A stretch of DNA of 14,633 nucleotides, from the NCBI GenBank assembly GCA_030673345.1, contig DAOVJH010000006.1, positions 1 through 14,633 of the forward strand, read 5' to 3'. Numbering within the stretch: the stretch's first letter is position 1; each line of letters begins with the position of its first letter. Below, piece by piece: positions 1 to 6,245 of this stretch. The notes beneath the pieces were generated by a model. The model ran no database searches. It worked only from the letters and a program-made list of their open reading frames with translations, and was not told the DNA's origin. The stretch is from Pseudomonadota bacterium (GTDB lineage: Bacteria > Pseudomonadota > Gammaproteobacteria > SZUA-229). The translations under genes and the position numbers were made by a program.

Positions 1-498
1 ATGAACGAAATGAATAGTGAGCCAGTGCTTCGGCAGTGTTTTTTAGCCGATGAGTCGCAGCAGATAGCCCTGGCGCAAGCCGTGGCGAAAGCTGCTGCTG
101 AACTGAAAAGTCAGTCTTTTATCATGCTGTTAAAAGGTGATCTCGGTGTTGGCAAGACAACATTCGCCCGGGGATTTATTCAGGCCAGTGGTTTTGATGG
201 TGTGGTAAAAAGCCCGACGTATACACTGGTAGAGCCGTATCCGATCAGTCATGACCGCATGTGTTACCACTTTGACCTGTACCGGTTGTCGGACCCTGAA
301 GAGCTGGAATTTACGGGTGCACGAGATTATTTTAATGACATCTGTTTAGTCGAGTGGCCAGAAAAAGCAGAGGGATTTTTGCCGCCAGCTGACTGGATCT
401 GTGAATTCAGTCATCATAACGAAGGAAGAAATCTAGATATTTCTGCACTGACAGACAAGGGTAAAAAATTGATGTTACAGGTCTTTTCTGACTTTTGA
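1..498 (+). CDS. tsaE: TsaE, tRNA threonylcarbamoyladenosine biosynthesis ATPase
   Basis: This is a P-loop ATPase of the TsaE (YjeE) family. In the family, TsaE works with TsaB and TsaD in the cytoplasm to place the t6A modification at position 37 of ANN-decoding tRNAs. Visible motifs are the Walker A loop GDLGVGKT at residues 46-53, the family segment SPTYTLVEPY at 71-80, FDLYRL at 91-96 and the LVEWPEK segment at 116-122. The length of 165 residues is close to the usual 150-160. The frame begins at the first base of the window, so the ribosome-binding site cannot be seen. Met4 or a start further upstream are possible. It is followed by 147 bp of AT-rich DNA and then the amidase, the normal gammaproteobacterial order. 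No catalytic motif is missing. Confidence 0.95.
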   Translation: MNEMNSEPVLRQCFLADESQQIALAQAVAKAAAELKSQSFIMLLKGDLGVGKTTFARGFIQASGFDGVVKSPTYTLVEPYPISHDRMCYHFDLYRLSDPEELEFTGARDYFNDICLVEWPEKAEGFLPPADWICEFSHHNEGRNLDISALTDKGKKLMLQVFSDF

Positions 499-542
499 CT
501 ATAGGAAAGTGATGTATCTATATAAAAAATATAAAAAAATAC

Positions 543-570
543 TTGCATTCTTTTTTATTTTTGCCACAAT
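543..570 (+). promoter_or_regulatory. Weak candidate sigma70-type promoter for the amidase
   Basis: TTGCAT at 543-548 and CACAAT at 565-570 are separated by 16 bp in an AT-rich stretch just after tsaE. The match is only 3/6 and 4/6, so this is a guess based on position and composition. The 147-bp gap between the two genes does leave room for an independent promoter. Confidence 0.22.
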
Positions 571-608
571 AGATTAAACAGAGGCAATCACGTTAAATAC
601 ATAACCGG

Positions 609-649
609 GGGGAATGATGATGATTTCCCCAATTATGGAACACCAATGA
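609..649 (+). other. Short hairpin and 11-codon upstream ORF overlapping the amidase start
   Basis: GGGGAA (609-614) and TTCCCC (625-630) can form a 6-bp stem just ahead of the amidase gene. From 614 an ATG-ATG-ATG run opens an 11-codon frame (MMMISPIMEHQ) whose TGA at 647-649 overlaps the amidase ATG at 646-648 as ATGA. Such overlaps often allow translational coupling. The G-run at 607-612 is very close to the first ATG, so initiation there is uncertain, and the ORF may be chance. Confidence 0.25.
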
Positions 650-1968
650 TAGAAACTGATCGTCGAAAATTTCTTAAAAGCATAGCTGGACTAAGTGGTC
701 TGGCTGTTTCTGCTGTGCCCGGACTGGCATCGGCCAGGGGGCCTGTTGCAGCACAGGTGCAGGACATCAGACTTTCCAAGAACAAAAATTATATCCGCCT
801 GGTTTTTGACCTCGATGGCATTGCTGACCATTCTCTATTCGCACTGCAGGCCCCGAATCGTGTCGTACTGGATATAAAAAATACCAAAATGCCGCATGGC
901 ATGGTCGATCAGGTACAGGCTAATTCATTGATCCGCAGTATCCGCAGCGGTGTAAGAAACGATAAAGATCTACGGGTTGTATTTGATCTAAGTAAAGATG
1001 TTTCCCCCCGCAGCTTTCTTCTGGCGCCATCAGGCAAGTCCGGGCACCGTTTAGTCATCGACCTGCATAATAAAAAAGGCAGGACAGCAACGATTAAAAA
1101 GGCCAGTAAACGAGACGTTATCATCGCGATCGATGCCGGCCACGGTGGCAGAGACCCGGGCGCAACCGGACGTTCTGGTACCCATGAAAAAATTATTACA
1201 CTGCAGATTGCAAAACGTTTAGAAAAGAATATTAATCAGCAGCGCGGCATGAAGGCGGTTCTTATCCGTAAGAATGACCGTTATATGCGGTTGCGTGACC
1301 GCATCACTAAAGCGCGTGACTATCGTGCTGATATGATGATCTCGCTGCATGCAGACTCATTCCCCGATCCGCGCGCGCGTGGCTCGTCGATATATGCGTT
1401 GTCTGTCGATGGTGCCAGCTCTGAAACAGCACGTATGCTGGCTGAAAAAGAAAATGCAGCGGATATATTGTTTGGTGATGTGAATTTAGCAGTCGACGAT
1501 CAGATGGTTAAAGAGGTTTTGTTTGACCTGTCATTGACTGGCACGATTGAATCAAGTCTGGATATCGGCGGTGAAATACTGGGTCAGCTGAAGACGGTGA
1601 ACCGTGTGCATAAGAAGAAAGTACAGCAGGCTGGTTTCGCTGTATTGAAAGCGCCGAACATACCGTCCGTTTTGCTGGAAACCGCCTTTATTTCAAATCC
1701 GAGAGAAGAGAAGAACTTACGTAGCGCATCTCATCAGAAAAAAATAGCCAGCGCGATCACGCGCGGTGTGAGCAAATACTTCTCACGTAAAGCGCCACCA
1801 GGTACCTGGTTAGCCTCTTCAGAATGTGAATATTCCGTCTGTGACGGTGACAGTGTGGCAGCGATAGCAGAAAAACATCAAGTAAATGAATCAGATTTGT
1901 GTGCACGTAATGGCTTGTACGCTGATAACCTGCTGGCAGGACAGGTCATTAAAATTCCAGTGAGTTAG
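646..1968 (+). CDS. amiB: N-acetylmuramoyl-L-alanine amidase, AMIN-Amidase_3-LysM, Tat-exported
   Basis: This periplasmic zinc amidase cleaves the bond between N-acetylmuramic acid and the stem peptide, splitting septal peptidoglycan at cell separation. The N-terminus TDRRKFLKS followed by a hydrophobic stretch and ASA at residues 28-30 is a twin-arginine signal. An AMIN domain covers about residues 35-142. Amidase_3 begins near 158 and shows the expected zinc and catalytic residues: His166 in DAGHGG, Glu181, His235 in SLHAD and Glu345 in LLETAF. Residues 270-318 match the helical insert that autoinhibits AmiB/AmiC enzymes until an EnvC or NlpD type activator binds. A LysM domain spans about 394-438. 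The symbol follows synteny with mutL. By its Tat signal the protein resembles E. coli AmiA/AmiC, by its LysM domain Pseudomonas AmiB. Upstream TGGA at 636-639 is a weak ribosome-binding site. Confidence 0.95.
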   Translation: MIETDRRKFLKSIAGLSGLAVSAVPGLASARGPVAAQVQDIRLSKNKNYIRLVFDLDGIADHSLFALQAPNRVVLDIKNTKMPHGMVDQVQANSLIRSIRSGVRNDKDLRVVFDLSKDVSPRSFLLAPSGKSGHRLVIDLHNKKGRTATIKKASKRDVIIAIDAGHGGRDPGATGRSGTHEKIITLQIAKRLEKNINQQRGMKAVLIRKNDRYMRLRDRITKARDYRADMMISLHADSFPDPRARGSSIYALSVDGASSETARMLAEKENAADILFGDVNLAVDDQMVKEVLFDLSLTGTIESSLDIGGEILGQLKTVNRVHKKKVQQAGFAVLKAPNIPSVLLETAFISNPREEKNLRSASHQKKIASAITRGVSKYFSRKAPPGTWLASSECEYSVCDGDSVAAIAEKHQVNESDLCARNGLYADNLLAGQVIKIPVS

Positions 1969-2015
1969 ATATATAAAAATAATAAAAACAAAAACAACTC
2001 ACGGAAATACTGCTG

Positions 2016-2042
2016 ATGACCCTTTTTAGGGTCATTTTTTTT
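2016..2042 (+). terminator. Intrinsic terminator after the amidase
   Basis: TGACCCT (2017-2023), a TTTT loop, AGGGTCA (2028-2034) and then eight T residues (2035-2042). The perfect 7-bp stem, extendable by one A-T pair, followed directly by a T-tract is a textbook Rho-independent terminator. It separates the housekeeping pair from the surface locus. Confidence 0.9.
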
Positions 2043-2210
2043 GACTGTTTTTTGTCAGTATCAGAAGATTTTGCAGAATAAGTTTGCTGGATGATGAAGG
2101 ATTTACCGTCTCGTAAAATGGTTTTTTAAAGCGCATCTATCTGTGAGAAGGGCGTTTTTTGGTGATATAACTCACAATTTACGGTTATTTCCATCTCATA
2201 TTTCCTGTGA

Positions 2211-2232
2211 AGCTGTTGGTTTTATGACAGCT
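2211..2232. repeat. Small perfect inverted repeat
   Basis: AGCTGT (2211-2216) and ACAGCT (2227-2232) are separated by 10 bases. It could be a hairpin or a dyad protein-binding site. A 6-bp stem is only weakly supported on its own. Confidence 0.3.
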
Positions 2233-2247
2233 AAAATATTGGAAACT

Positions 2248-2270
2248 TACCCTGGTAAAAATAAAGGGTA
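2248..2270. repeat. Small perfect inverted repeat
   Basis: TACCCT (2248-2253) and AGGGTA (2265-2270) are separated by 11 bases, only 15 bases after the previous dyad. There is no T-tract, so it is not a terminator on this strand. Confidence 0.3.
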
Positions 2271-2368
2271 GAAATTTAGTGATGCATGGGCATATTTGTC
2301 TTTAGACTCTGCATTTTTCGGTCAAATTAGCAGGCTATTTGCTTTGATAATCGCTACCTGGAAAATGG

Positions 2369-2403
2369 TGTCAAAGAATTGACAATTATGTCAGTAATTG
2401 ACA
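2369..2403. promoter_or_regulatory. Array of four alternating TGTCA/TGACA half-sites, candidate operator
   Basis: TGTCA (2369-2373), TGACA (2380-2384), TGTCA (2389-2393) and TGACA (2399-2403) alternate in orientation with gaps of 6, 4 and 5 bases. The half-site centres are 11, 9 and 10 bp apart, so all four lie on nearly the same helix face. TGTCA-N6-TGACA has the shape of a CRP/FNR-superfamily site (compare TGTGA-N6-TCACA), and CooA is known to use a TGTCA/TGACA-like half-site. That family assignment is inference only. The array lies about 35 bp upstream of the candidate promoter at 2437-2465, a usual place for an activator. Confidence 0.5.
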
Positions 2404-2436
2404 CAGAAATTAAACAATTATTTTACCTATTTTTCT

Positions 2437-2465
2437 TTGATATTCACGTACTTAGCGTCTATTTT
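2437..2465 (+). promoter_or_regulatory. Candidate sigma70 promoter of the surface locus
   Basis: TTGATA (2437-2442, 5/6 to consensus) and TATTTT (2460-2465, 4/6) are spaced 17 bp apart. Transcription would begin near 2472, giving a leader of about 170 bases before the TTG start at 2645. The region is so AT-rich that other -10-like boxes exist. Confidence 0.35.
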
Positions 2466-2644
2466 ATATCTATTACAAAAACAAAAAAACAATAATAAAA
2501 ATTTTCAGATTCAAACGTTTTCTATTGCATTTTTCTACATGCAGATTTGATGCCCCAAATGAGATAAAAAATTTCGTTAATGTTTTTTGTTTTAAGACGA
2601 AAGGGTTTGTTGACGAATAGACTATTTTTTCGAGTTAAATAATT

Positions 2645-3877
2645 TTGCAAAAACAGTACAACAATTTATGGTTTTATATTTTTAAGCTCGTTCGGGCTTT
2701 AATTGTTTCTGCTGACAAAGCTTTTGTTTCTAGCAAAACGATCGTACTACTCGGTCTTAGTCTTTCACTTTTAAATTCAACCAATGTTTTCGCTGTTGCT
2801 GGTGACACAATCACGACCACAGCGACCATAAGCTATGACATCGGTGGTGCTCCCGGAACGAGTAATGCGTCAGTATCATTTGTCGAAGACCGTAGAATAA
2901 ATTTTCTTGTAACAGATTCTAACGGCGGTTCAGCTGTCCCCGTAATCAGTGACATGACTGATGCTGTAATACAGTTCACTGTTACTAACACGGGCAACAC
3001 GGTTCAAGATTTTCTGGTAACCGCTGTTAATACATCACCTAATCCTTTTGCTGCACCAGCTGATAACTTTGATCCTCTGGCTGGAACTATCCAGGTATTC
3101 GTTGAGAGTGGTCTGACGCCGGGTTATCAGGCGGTCGAAGATACCGCTGTTTTTATTGACGAGCTGGTTTCAAATACATCACGTGTTGTTTATGTTGTTG
3201 CCGATATGCCAACCCAGGTGATCGATAATGTCGCAGCGATTGCTTTGATAGCACAGGTTGCTGAAAGTGGTGCTGTAGGTGTTGAGGGTGCTGCTATCAA
3301 TGCAGACGACAATGGAATGATTAGTCCTGCAGGTGTGTTCAGCAATGGCTCGACTAATATGCCTTCAGGAATTGCCAATGTCATAGCTGATTCACCGTTC
3401 ACGATGGAAACTGTGTTCAATGATCCTGCTGGTTTATCCCCTGAAGACATCAGCACTGCTCTGATTCAGGATGTCGTCCGCAATGGCCAGCATTCTGATG
3501 CGGGCGCCTACCAGGTCATGTCACCGGTAAACATTTTAAAAACGGTAACTGTAATCGATGCTTTAGGCGGTACCGACCCACACCCCGGTGCAACGCTGCG
3601 TTACCAGTTAGATGTCAATGTGGCTGGCAATACGCCTGTTGATAATTTGGTTGTTACAGATTTGATTCCAGCAAATACGACATATAGCGATGGTTCGATA
3701 ACATTGAATGGTGCGGTACAGTCAGATCTAAATGATGCAACGGCAGACTATTCACGTGCTATCGATATCTTAGCCAAACCCGTCATATCTATCGAAGTTG
3801 ATCTTAGTCAGGGTGGTGTACTAGCAGTATCCCCTGGCGCAACTAACGTAATTATTTTTGAAGTAACTATTGATTGA
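2645..3877 (+). CDS. Exported DUF11-like surface protein, paralogue A
   Basis: This is a 410-residue exported beta-rich protein of unknown function. The frame has no ATG before the signal peptide. TTG at 2645 is the best start, since an in-frame TAA lies at 2636-2638, although ATA and ATT codons lie between. The N-terminus is long: about 30 residues, then a hydrophobic core at 31-48 and a likely cleavage after VFA (residue 50). The mature protein starts with TITTTATISYD and carries VEDRRINF at 80-87, a DDNG.ISP motif at 221-228, METVFNDPAG at 254-263 and RNGQHSDAGAY at 279-289. Residues 294-410 form a DUF11-like (TIGR01451 type) domain with VVTDLIPANTTYSDGS. It aligns along most of its length with the protein at 4824-6224. 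The stop codon lies inside the ribosome-binding site of the next gene, indicating an operon. No lipobox or LPXTG sorting signal is visible. Its exact role, adhesin, matrix or layer component, is unknown. Confidence 0.85.
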   Translation: MQKQYNNLWFYIFKLVRALIVSADKAFVSSKTIVLLGLSLSLLNSTNVFAVAGDTITTTATISYDIGGAPGTSNASVSFVEDRRINFLVTDSNGGSAVPVISDMTDAVIQFTVTNTGNTVQDFLVTAVNTSPNPFAAPADNFDPLAGTIQVFVESGLTPGYQAVEDTAVFIDELVSNTSRVVYVVADMPTQVIDNVAAIALIAQVAESGAVGVEGAAINADDNGMISPAGVFSNGSTNMPSGIANVIADSPFTMETVFNDPAGLSPEDISTALIQDVVRNGQHSDAGAYQVMSPVNILKTVTVIDALGGTDPHPGATLRYQLDVNVAGNTPVDNLVVTDLIPANTTYSDGSITLNGAVQSDLNDATADYSRAIDILAKPVISIEVDLSQGGVLAVSPGATNVIIFEVTID

Positions 3878-3881
3878 GGAA
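3876..3881 (+). promoter_or_regulatory. Shine-Dalgarno site setting the start of the 170-residue DUF11-like gene
   Basis: GAGGAA at 3876-3881, six bases before ATG 3888, overlaps the TGA of the preceding gene (3875-3877). It makes 3888 the start, not the in-frame TTG at 3870, and suggests translational coupling. Confidence 0.8.
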
Positions 3882-3887
3882 GAAAAA

Positions 3888-4400
3888 ATGAAAAATCTAA
3901 AAGAAAATCATATGAGAAATATCTGGAAAGCGGTCTTGCTTTCAGTGATGGTTATGTTCTCAGCGGTCGGTGCGCATGCAGAAGAAGGTGCCATACGTTT
4001 TAGTAACAATGCATTCAAACAGGTTATTAGCAAATCAGCTGATGGTTCTGTGCAATATGATTATGTTGAACCGGGTCTGGTATTGCCAGATGACGTTATC
4101 TTGTATGAGATCGTTTTTGAAAATATTTCAACCCAGGATGTTTCGAACATCGTTGTTAATAATCCGATTGCAAATAATTCAAGCTATCGCGGAAGTTCTG
4201 CAACCGGTGATTCAACAGAGATAACTTTTTCAGTCGACGGGAAAGGTTTTGCATCGGCTGACTCGCTGACGGTGAAAGATAAAACTGGAAGGGTATGGAA
4301 AGCGAAACCTGAAGATTATACGGCTATCCGCTGGGTTTACAAAAAATCATTGAAGCCTGGTGCGAAAAGCAAAGTCACTTATAAAACGACGATTAAATAA
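3888..4400 (+). CDS. Small exported DUF11-like protein
   Basis: This is a 170-residue secreted protein made of one DUF11-like beta-sandwich. A Sec signal peptide occupies residues 1-31, with basic residues up to Lys14, a hydrophobic core and cleavage after AHA. The mature part contains the family pattern: LPDDVILYEIVFENIS at 66-81, NIVVNNPIANNSSYRGSS at 87-104, ITFSVDGKGF at 112-121, and AIRWVYKKSLKPGAKSKVTY at 146-165. In such proteins this fold is a cell-surface or periplasmic structural module, and no catalytic residue is expected. It sits ten bases after paralogue A with its ribosome-binding site over that gene's stop, so the two are likely made in step. A terminator-like hairpin follows. 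Function unknown; a subunit or chaperone-like partner of the neighbouring surface proteins is a guess. Confidence 0.88.
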   Translation: MKNLKENHMRNIWKAVLLSVMVMFSAVGAHAEEGAIRFSNNAFKQVISKSADGSVQYDYVEPGLVLPDDVILYEIVFENISTQDVSNIVVNNPIANNSSYRGSSATGDSTEITFSVDGKGFASADSLTVKDKTGRVWKAKPEDYTAIRWVYKKSLKPGAKSKVTYKTTIK

Positions 4401-4423
4401 TCGATGAACAGTTAAAAAAATAT

Positions 4424-4735
4424 ATGCGAAGTTTAATTCGACAATCTGATACTGGATTATGGCCCATTTCGACTGGGCCAATTGTCGTTTTTGCGCATGG
4501 AAAAAATGCAATAAAAAAGATAACAAAATTAGCGGCAGGTTACGGAACTGCACATAGCAGGGACGGGCCTATTATCTTCCACATGCGTGACGGGCCGCCA
4601 AATGTTACCGGCCCGCCAGGTGGAACTGGACCGCCACGCCACTTATGTTTTTTGGCAAGTGGTTTAAGTCCACCGAAATCAACAGGCCCGCCGATGGAAT
4701 GGCTGGTCAGAAAAAAATCTCTGAAGAAATCTTGA
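4424..4735 (+). CDS. Doubtful small ORF with Gly-Pro-Pro repeats
   Basis: This open frame of 103 codons contains (T/D)-G-P-(P/I) six times, at Gly18, 48, 57, 63, 69 and 88. Three of these are in strict 6-residue steps (DGPPNV, TGPPGG, TGPPRH). In favour of coding, the repeats share one frame and differ mostly at third codon positions: Thr as ACC, ACT or ACA, and Gly as GGG, GGC or GGA. Against it, the ATG has no ribosome-binding site, there is no signal peptide although all neighbours are exported, and codons 5-23 run through a terminator-like hairpin. The composition (His, Cys, Arg, Lys-rich tail) is also unlike its neighbours. A true ORF may start later, or the stretch may be a GC-rich structured RNA. 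I do not recognise a family. Confidence 0.3.
   Translation: MRSLIRQSDTGLWPISTGPIVVFAHGKNAIKKITKLAAGYGTAHSRDGPIIFHMRDGPPNVTGPPGGTGPPRHLCFLASGLSPPKSTGPPMEWLVRKKSLKKS
4439..4492 (+). terminator. Terminator-like hairpin after the small DUF11-like gene
   Basis: The inner stem TGGCCCA (4460-4466) / TGGGCCA (4474-4480) has a 7-base loop. Directly outside it, CGACAAT (4439-4445) pairs perfectly with ATTGTCG (4481-4487), leaving a 14-base bulge on the left side. Five T residues follow (4488-4492). It probably ends or attenuates the paralogue A operon. Confidence 0.7.
4589..4642 (+). repeat. Three 18-bp tandem units with a GC-rich hairpin
   Basis: Three consecutive 18-base units share the core GGNCCGCCA. 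A further related copy (GGCCCGCC) lies near 4685. Within the units, CGGGCCG (4591-4597) and CGGCCCG (4609-4615) form a perfect 7-bp inverted repeat. A second one, CCACTT (4639-4644) / AAGTGG (4657-4662), follows at once. The stretch is much more GC-rich than the DNA on either side. Confidence 0.55.
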
Positions 4736-4823
4736 AAAATTAACGAAAGAATCTTCAGAAAAAATAAAGGAAAAACTTAAACATTAAAAAATCTAATAGA
4801 GATTTATTTAAGAGGAAAATAGT
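4736..4823 (+). promoter_or_regulatory. AT-rich leader and ribosome-binding site of paralogue B
   Basis: A strong AGAGGA Shine-Dalgarno site (4811-4816) lies 7 bases before ATG 4824. Just ahead of it AAATCT (4789-4794) and AGATTT (4800-4805) can form a small 6-bp hairpin. No convincing -35/-10 pair was found, so whether transcription reads through from upstream is unclear. Confidence 0.55.
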
Positions 4824-6224
4824 ATGAAAACAAGTAAACGAAACAAGCTATTAAGCTTGGCACTGACAGGCGGTTTAGGCCTGTTCAGTGCATCAAATGC
4901 ATTTGCTGCGGCAAATGATGACATTTCAAACACGGCGACACTCAGTTATGAAGTGGGCACTGTTTTGCAAACTGTGATTGAATCAGCTGGCGGTGTAGGT
5001 AACGCAACACCGGGTGTGGGTGCTGGTACGCCTACGCTGTTTAAAGAGGACCGTGTGGTTAACTTTACCGTGGTACGGGAAGCAGGTGCCTCTAGACCGG
5101 TAGCGCCGGGTTCGACTGATGTAACCGCTAATGCGGTTCCGTTCCTTATCCAGAACCTGGGTAATGCACCGCTGGGATTCCTGTTGAAGGGTGTACATAA
5201 CCTGGCTGGAACCGATCCGTATACGGCAGGTACGGATATATTTACACCGATAAACATCAGAACGTATGTCGACATAAATGATGACGGCATCTATACACTG
5301 GCTGGTGATGGTGCTGTCGAGTTTGTCGGTTCTTTATCTGCGACACCTGGGGTAAATTTCGTGCGTGTATTCGTCATCTCAGATATACCGACCTTACGCA
5401 CAGCCGGTACCGGTATCCAGGACAATGATCTGGCTGTGGTGTCACTGGTGGCTCAGGTGTCTGTCGATGGTACGACCGGTATTGCAGCTGATGCGATCGT
5501 TTCTGATGACAATGGTAATACCAGCCCGGGTGGTACTTTTAGTGTGGCAGGTTTAGTAGGCCCCGGTGCAGTGGTCGATATCATTGATGATCCGGCAACG
5601 ATGCAGACGGTATTTAACGACCCTGCAGGCACCGAAGATGGTGCTGGTACTGCGCCAGGTGTGATACAGAACGGCCAGCATGCTGATGCCAGTTCGTACA
5701 TCATCCAGACAGCGGCATTAACGGTGGCCAAGTCATCTGAGGTTATCTATGACCCGCTGAACCTTGATAGCTTTACTGCAGGTAATTTCCCGAAAGCGAT
5801 ACCAACGGCTTACATCCAGTATACGATCACTGTGACAAACGATCCGGCTGCAGGTGCATCGGCTGACCTGACCACACTGGTTGATGCTATCGCGGTTACT
5901 GGTACAGCAGCGGTTGCCCTCGATGTGAATCTGCTCGATTCAGGAAAAGCATTGGGTGCAACACTCAACTTCCCAGGTGATGAAGAAGGTGGTCTGGTTA
6001 CTGCTGTTCGTGTTGACACGTTAGGTACGGCTCGTCCTTCACAAGGTTTGTCTTACTGTCTGAGTGCAGTAGCTGATGGCTGCACTTATTCAGGCGGTTT
6101 GAACGGTTCGGTCAGTGTCGACTTTTCAGCGGTTGCCGGTATGGCTGTTGAAGCAGGTTACACTGCTGGTGAGTTGAAACCTGGCGAAAGTGTTGAGATC
6201 GTTTTCAACGTGATCGTACAGTAA
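4824..6224 (+). CDS. Exported DUF11-like surface protein, paralogue B
   Basis: This is a 466-residue exported protein with a clean Sec signal: MKTSKRNK, a hydrophobic stretch and cleavage after AFA at residue 28. The mature part repeats the plan of paralogue A: ISNTATLSYEVG at 34-45, FKEDRVVNF at 73-81, SDDNGNTSPGGTF at 227-239, MQTVFNDPAG at 260-269 and IQNGQHADASSY at 281-292. A DUF11-like domain (about 297-466) holds AYIQYTITVTNDPAAGASAD and closes with ELKPGESVEIVFNVIVQ. Unlike paralogue A it has DINDDG at 150-155, a calcium-loop-like motif, and two cysteines (412 and 420) that could form a disulfide. A good ribosome-binding site precedes it. It is followed 22 bp later by the open frame of the giant protein, with an RNA hairpin array between. 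No sorting or anchoring motif is visible. The molecular function is unknown; a structural role outside the cell is inferred from the domains. Confidence 0.9.
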   Translation: MKTSKRNKLLSLALTGGLGLFSASNAFAAANDDISNTATLSYEVGTVLQTVIESAGGVGNATPGVGAGTPTLFKEDRVVNFTVVREAGASRPVAPGSTDVTANAVPFLIQNLGNAPLGFLLKGVHNLAGTDPYTAGTDIFTPINIRTYVDINDDGIYTLAGDGAVEFVGSLSATPGVNFVRVFVISDIPTLRTAGTGIQDNDLAVVSLVAQVSVDGTTGIAADAIVSDDNGNTSPGGTFSVAGLVGPGAVVDIIDDPATMQTVFNDPAGTEDGAGTAPGVIQNGQHADASSYIIQTAALTVAKSSEVIYDPLNLDSFTAGNFPKAIPTAYIQYTITVTNDPAAGASADLTTLVDAIAVTGTAAVALDVNLLDSGKALGATLNFPGDEEGGLVTAVRVDTLGTARPSQGLSYCLSAVADGCTYSGGLNGSVSVDFSAVAGMAVEAGYTAGELKPGESVEIVFNVIVQ

Positions 6225-6245
6225 TCACGGAAGATTCGCAGAGCC

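Larger units (their letters stand above)
2043..2644. other. 602-bp AT-rich non-coding region upstream of the surface locus
   Basis: I see no convincing gene on either strand here. The stretch holds two small perfect inverted repeats (2211-2232 and 2248-2270), the TGTCA/TGACA array at 2369-2403 and a candidate promoter at 2437-2465. The last 170 bases are strongly A/T-biased with oligo-A and oligo-T runs, which fits an untranslated leader or a nucleoid-protein-bound promoter. Its length is unusual next to the short gaps elsewhere in the window. Confidence 0.6.

Noticed and set aside
2142..2176. TGTGAG ... CTCACA inverted repeat
   Set aside because: Arms of only 6 bp are separated by 23 bases with no supporting promoter. 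It resembles half-sites of CRP, but the spacing is wrong for one dimer.
3870..3887. TTG at 3870 as start of the small DUF11-like gene
   Set aside because: It would overlap the preceding gene and lie upstream of the GAGGAA site. ATG 3888 has correct spacing and directly gives a normal signal peptide.
4721..4758. CTGAAGA ... TCTTCAG inverted repeat
   Set aside because: A 7-bp stem closing a 24-base AT-rich loop without a T-tract on the plus strand. It could be chance in this A-rich stretch.
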